Shown piece by piece: positions 61,201 through 64,000 of a stretch of DNA of 64,000 bases. This DNA is from Prunella strophiata (taxonomy: Eukaryota; Chordata; Aves; Passeriformes; Prunellidae). Location of the stretch: the NCBI GenBank assembly GCA_036583965.1, contig JAZBQD010000025.1, forward strand, positions 13,785,145-13,849,144, in the 5' to 3' direction. The notes beneath the pieces were generated by a model. It did not search any database, was not told where the DNA came from, and worked only from the letters and a program-made list of their open reading frames with translations. Positions within the stretch are counted from its first letter, which is position 1. Each line of letters opens with the position of its first letter. Position numbers and translations under genes: made by a program.

Positions 61201-61206
61201 TTTATT
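61201..61206 (-). terminator. TSR3: Candidate poly(A) signal of TSR3
   Basis: TTTATT on the plus strand is AATAAA on the minus strand, 414 nt past the TSR3 stop. It is the first canonical signal I see downstream of the coding end. Confidence 0.6.
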
Positions 61207-61619
61207 CTAAATAGATGAAGTAGTTGAAATACAGATGGCAGCTTCAAGCCTGCAAAAAGTCAGATGCTTCCTATGTGGTAGGTACCATGAACAGGGCAAT
61301 AGCTTAGTCATGTTCTCCTGCTAAAATATAGACCAGAAGTTAAGAAAGTTTACCTAATATACTATTAGTTAAAAATAATCCCCTATAAACCACTTTCCAG
61401 ACACCACATGGATTAGAATACTGGGTTATTATTTAACTTGTAACTAAGCTTCCAACTCCTTACAAAATAATTTAATGTTCCATACTTAAATAACCTAGAG
61501 CCCTCGTCCACAAAAAGACCTACAAACCTGCACAGACTGAGGTTTGCTAAGCACCAAGTTACAGGTGAACACGACACACTCAAGTATTCACAATAAAGAA
61601 AATTTCTTTATACAAGATA

Positions 61620-63420
61620 TTACAACTCTTTGGGATTGTTGGGAATTTTTATTTCTTCTGGACTGCTCTCATCAATGCTTTCGCTGCTTTCAGTGGCATC
61701 ATCTGGATTGCTCATGCTGTCCTCCTCAGAGTCTTCATTCCTTTGTGCTAGACTGGAAACATTTTTCAAGATTATAAAAGCAAATTAAATTATAGTAAGT
61801 AAAACTATTATTTAAATTAAATTTCATTACCATGAGGAATTGACTGGCCTGTTGGGATTAGAAAATTCTTTTTCTAAGTCAACATCAAATGGATCTGGAA
61901 AAAAGAAGGAGAAAGTGCAGGAGATGAAAAAAGGATTGTCTTAATGGTCTTCCTTCATTTTCATAGATTAATGGCAGGGAGGGGAAGGCACAGAAAGGCT
62001 AGTTCACATCTCTCATAAGTTTATCATAGTTTAAGGAGAAACTGGGGGAGAGGAGAAAATAACCCAAGTCCTGCCTGCCCAGTCTAGGCTTTTCACTCTT
62101 TTCCCTCACCCCCTGCAAGGGTTTCTGTAGCTCTTTAGAGGTGGTCAGATTGTATAAGTAGGTTTCTAAGGCTTTGGGTAAGGAAATATGGATTAAGTTT
62201 TAAAATGGCTATCTAGTTAGCTGATGTCCACTGAGAACTGAATTACAGCTGTCCAGGTTTAGCTCTTGCTGAGTAAGGGGAGGGCTGGGCTTACTTTGGC
62301 TGAAGTAGCTGGGAAGAACTGTCAGAAAAGTCAAACAAGTCTTGGTTCTGCAGTTCAACCAGAAAATACATAGGATTGTAGGTGGAAGTGTGCTTTAAGT
62401 GACACAGCCGTGTTGCCTCTTAAGAGCTGTCTTCTGTTTAATCTAACTAGTTAGGCTTCCACCAAGAGGATGGTTTAATTCAGTATCATCATGGCAAAGA
62501 GACCAAAGTTTAGAACAAGTGAAGGCTATAGACCATCTTCTTACAGTATGAGCCCCTGGCCTATTTTAAGGGTTTAATCATCATGAAAGGAATATGTTAA
62601 TTAGGACAATCCCTTTTCATATGTTCTTGATTATTTGCCTTTCTTTGTGCTGTCTTGAATTGAGACCAAGCACTCACTGGTGAATACAGCCTGAAATACT
62701 GGGATTGCAATAAATTACTGGAAGACTTTGGGAATAAACTACTTGTACTTTTTATAAATTATTTTAATTATCTTAATAGGTCTAATTTTAAACATCTTGA
62801 TTGAGGACTATATAAATATGTCTATTAAAGGTTCTTCTTAGATTTATGTGTAACTAACTTGCTGTCTGACTGTATGCCTATATTTCTCTCATAGTTCCTT
62901 CTCAGTTACTAGTCTTTTTACTCATACTCTGCTTTTAACATCTGCCGAGAAAACAAGGAAGCATCGTGTTTTGGTTTTGCTCCTAAGTTTTCCAGTTTGG
63001 TTAGCTGAGTAAGGGTAACTGCTCTACAGTTCAGCTGTGAATACTCTATGCATTAAATTGCTTTAGTCATTTTCACCCTATTTGAGTTGAAAAAAATGGG
63101 CAAACAGGTACCCTTAGTCAGAACAACACATATCAGCAGAGCACTTATCTTCCACCTTGCTAATATTTTATGAGATTTAAGAAAAAGATTGTGAAGAAAC
63201 TAGTTAGAAAAAGGGCATGTGTAGTGTTTCTCTGTGTTTCTCTTACCTACTTCTTCATCTTTTTTTTCTTGGACACAGGCTAAAAAGTCCTTCTCAATGA
63301 TTAGCATGTCGTCCTGGCAATGACAGGCTGCATATTTTTCCAAGAGATTTTTGTTCAGGTCAATAAATGCCTTACCCCATTTAAATTTCCTTAGAAGAAT
63401 GGTGGCTAGATCTGGGAATC
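61620..63420 (-). CDS. TSR3: 18S rRNA aminocarboxypropyltransferase, C-terminal exons (5' part outside window)
   Basis: TSR3 transfers the 3-amino-3-carboxypropyl group of S-adenosylmethionine to the hypermodified pseudouridine of 18S rRNA late in small-subunit maturation. Three minus-strand exons join in frame: 63420-63247, 61894-61831 and 61752-61620, with AG acceptors and GT donors (371 nt, stop TAA at 61622-61620). They encode FPDLATILLRKFKWGKAF, then EKYAAC and the diagnostic DPFDVDLEKEF followed by NPNRPV. These match human TSR3 as I recall it (LLRKFKWGKGF, DKYAAC, EIDPFDVD, NPNRPV). The tail after NPNRPV is acidic and Ser-rich (NEDSEEDSMSNPDD) and ends PNNPKEL. It is variable in the family. 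The N-terminal SAM-binding part must lie right of 64000. The gene is convergent with UBE2I. Confidence 0.92.
61895..63246 (-). other. TSR3: TSR3 intron
   Basis: About 1.35 kb between two TSR3 coding exons. I see no repeat family or small RNA hallmark by eye. A small nucleolar RNA in this intron cannot be excluded without folding and homology tools. Confidence 0.75.
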
Positions 63421-64000
63421 CTAAAACAGAAAATAAATTATCAGTTTTCTTCTTTACTGTGATATTTCACTCAGCTGACATGTTTCTAGTTCAGTATGTG
63501 CATTCTTGTCAATACAAGAGAAAGATGTTTGACAGTATTTCTTTCAGTGTTCAGGGATTAAAACTTTTGGAAAGGCTACAAATATTTTCAAATTTCAGTT
63601 TAACTTGAAACATGGAACTGAATCCAAGAGTAGTTCACAGCCCTCTATCAAGTGCTACATGAAAGTTATTTTGTACAGGTAATGAATGATTCAAGCTCTA
63701 GGTCCCACAGCCCTTCAGTACAAGACCACTTTTACATACAGTATTTTCAGAAGATAAGATTTGTCTGCAGTATGGTAGAGGGTTTCTCTTATCAAAGTTC
63801 TGTGATGAGTCTGCAAAACATCACAAGAGGGGGAGATTTCTTTTGTTCTTACCCAGACCTCACCCTATTAACAGCCAGCTGCTACCTCTCATTAAGGCAA
63901 ACTTGCCTAAGGATTCTTGTTCCGTCTTTTTTTCTTTTTAACTGTTTTTCTAACGTTATGCACCATCCAGACAAAATGAGGATTATCAGTTTGTGTCCTG
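63421..64000 (-). other. TSR3: TSR3 upstream intron (runs off window)
   Basis: Sequence upstream of the exon ending at 63420. No further TSR3 exon is recognisable before the window edge. Confidence 0.65.

Overview
This window is vertebrate nuclear DNA and almost certainly avian. It has large introns, two CpG islands and no bacterial-style gene packing. Its only recognisable interspersed repeats are CR1 LINE fragments with the bird-type 3' end ('gggtcccttccaactcagg...gattctatgatt'). I rebuilt the genes by eye from splice sites and from known vertebrate protein families.

Layout. (1) 1-7758, plus strand: the 3' half of PDPK1 (PDK1 kinase), from the DFG motif through the PH domain to the stop, nine coding exons. 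A long 3'UTR probably runs to a poly(A) signal at 13004. It holds a 220-nt G/U-rich block, an antisense CR1 piece and a C/A-rich block. (2) 13020-13700: a CpG island promoter that starts directly after the PDPK1 poly(A) signal and contains KCTD5 exon 1. KCTD5 (plus strand, 13263-39113) is a BTB-domain adaptor for CUL3 ubiquitin ligase. (3) 46960-48070: the CpG island promoter of UBE2I (UBC9, the SUMO E2). Its complete 158-residue coding sequence lies in six exons from 51165 to 59046, and its 3'UTR ends near 59640. (4) 61620-63420, minus strand: the last three coding exons of TSR3, an 18S rRNA modification enzyme, convergent with UBE2I.

The main discovery is inside KCTD5. Besides the six expected coding exons there are two extra, well-formed, in-phase exons. 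Exon 5a (26117-26233) is a diverged paralogous copy of the canonical exon 5 (31936-32061). It encodes a second version of the C-terminal segment, with conserved residues carried on synonymously changed codons. A 59-nt cassette (34524-34582), with a 65-nt AG-free zone ahead of its acceptor and a good donor, would replace the usual ILQERGSRM tail with a very acidic 14-residue tail. Together they suggest an undescribed alternative-splicing switch in the substrate-binding part of a CUL3 adaptor. A second point of interest is gene order. KCTD5 is followed directly by UBE2I, and UBE2I directly by TSR3, with no room for BAIAP3, which I recall lying between UBE2I and TSR3 in human.

The genes are not an operon. 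PDPK1 (lipid and growth-factor signalling), KCTD5 (ubiquitin), UBE2I (SUMO) and TSR3 (ribosome maturation) are housekeeping-type neighbours. Stretches not listed below are intronic or intergenic sequence in which I see nothing further.
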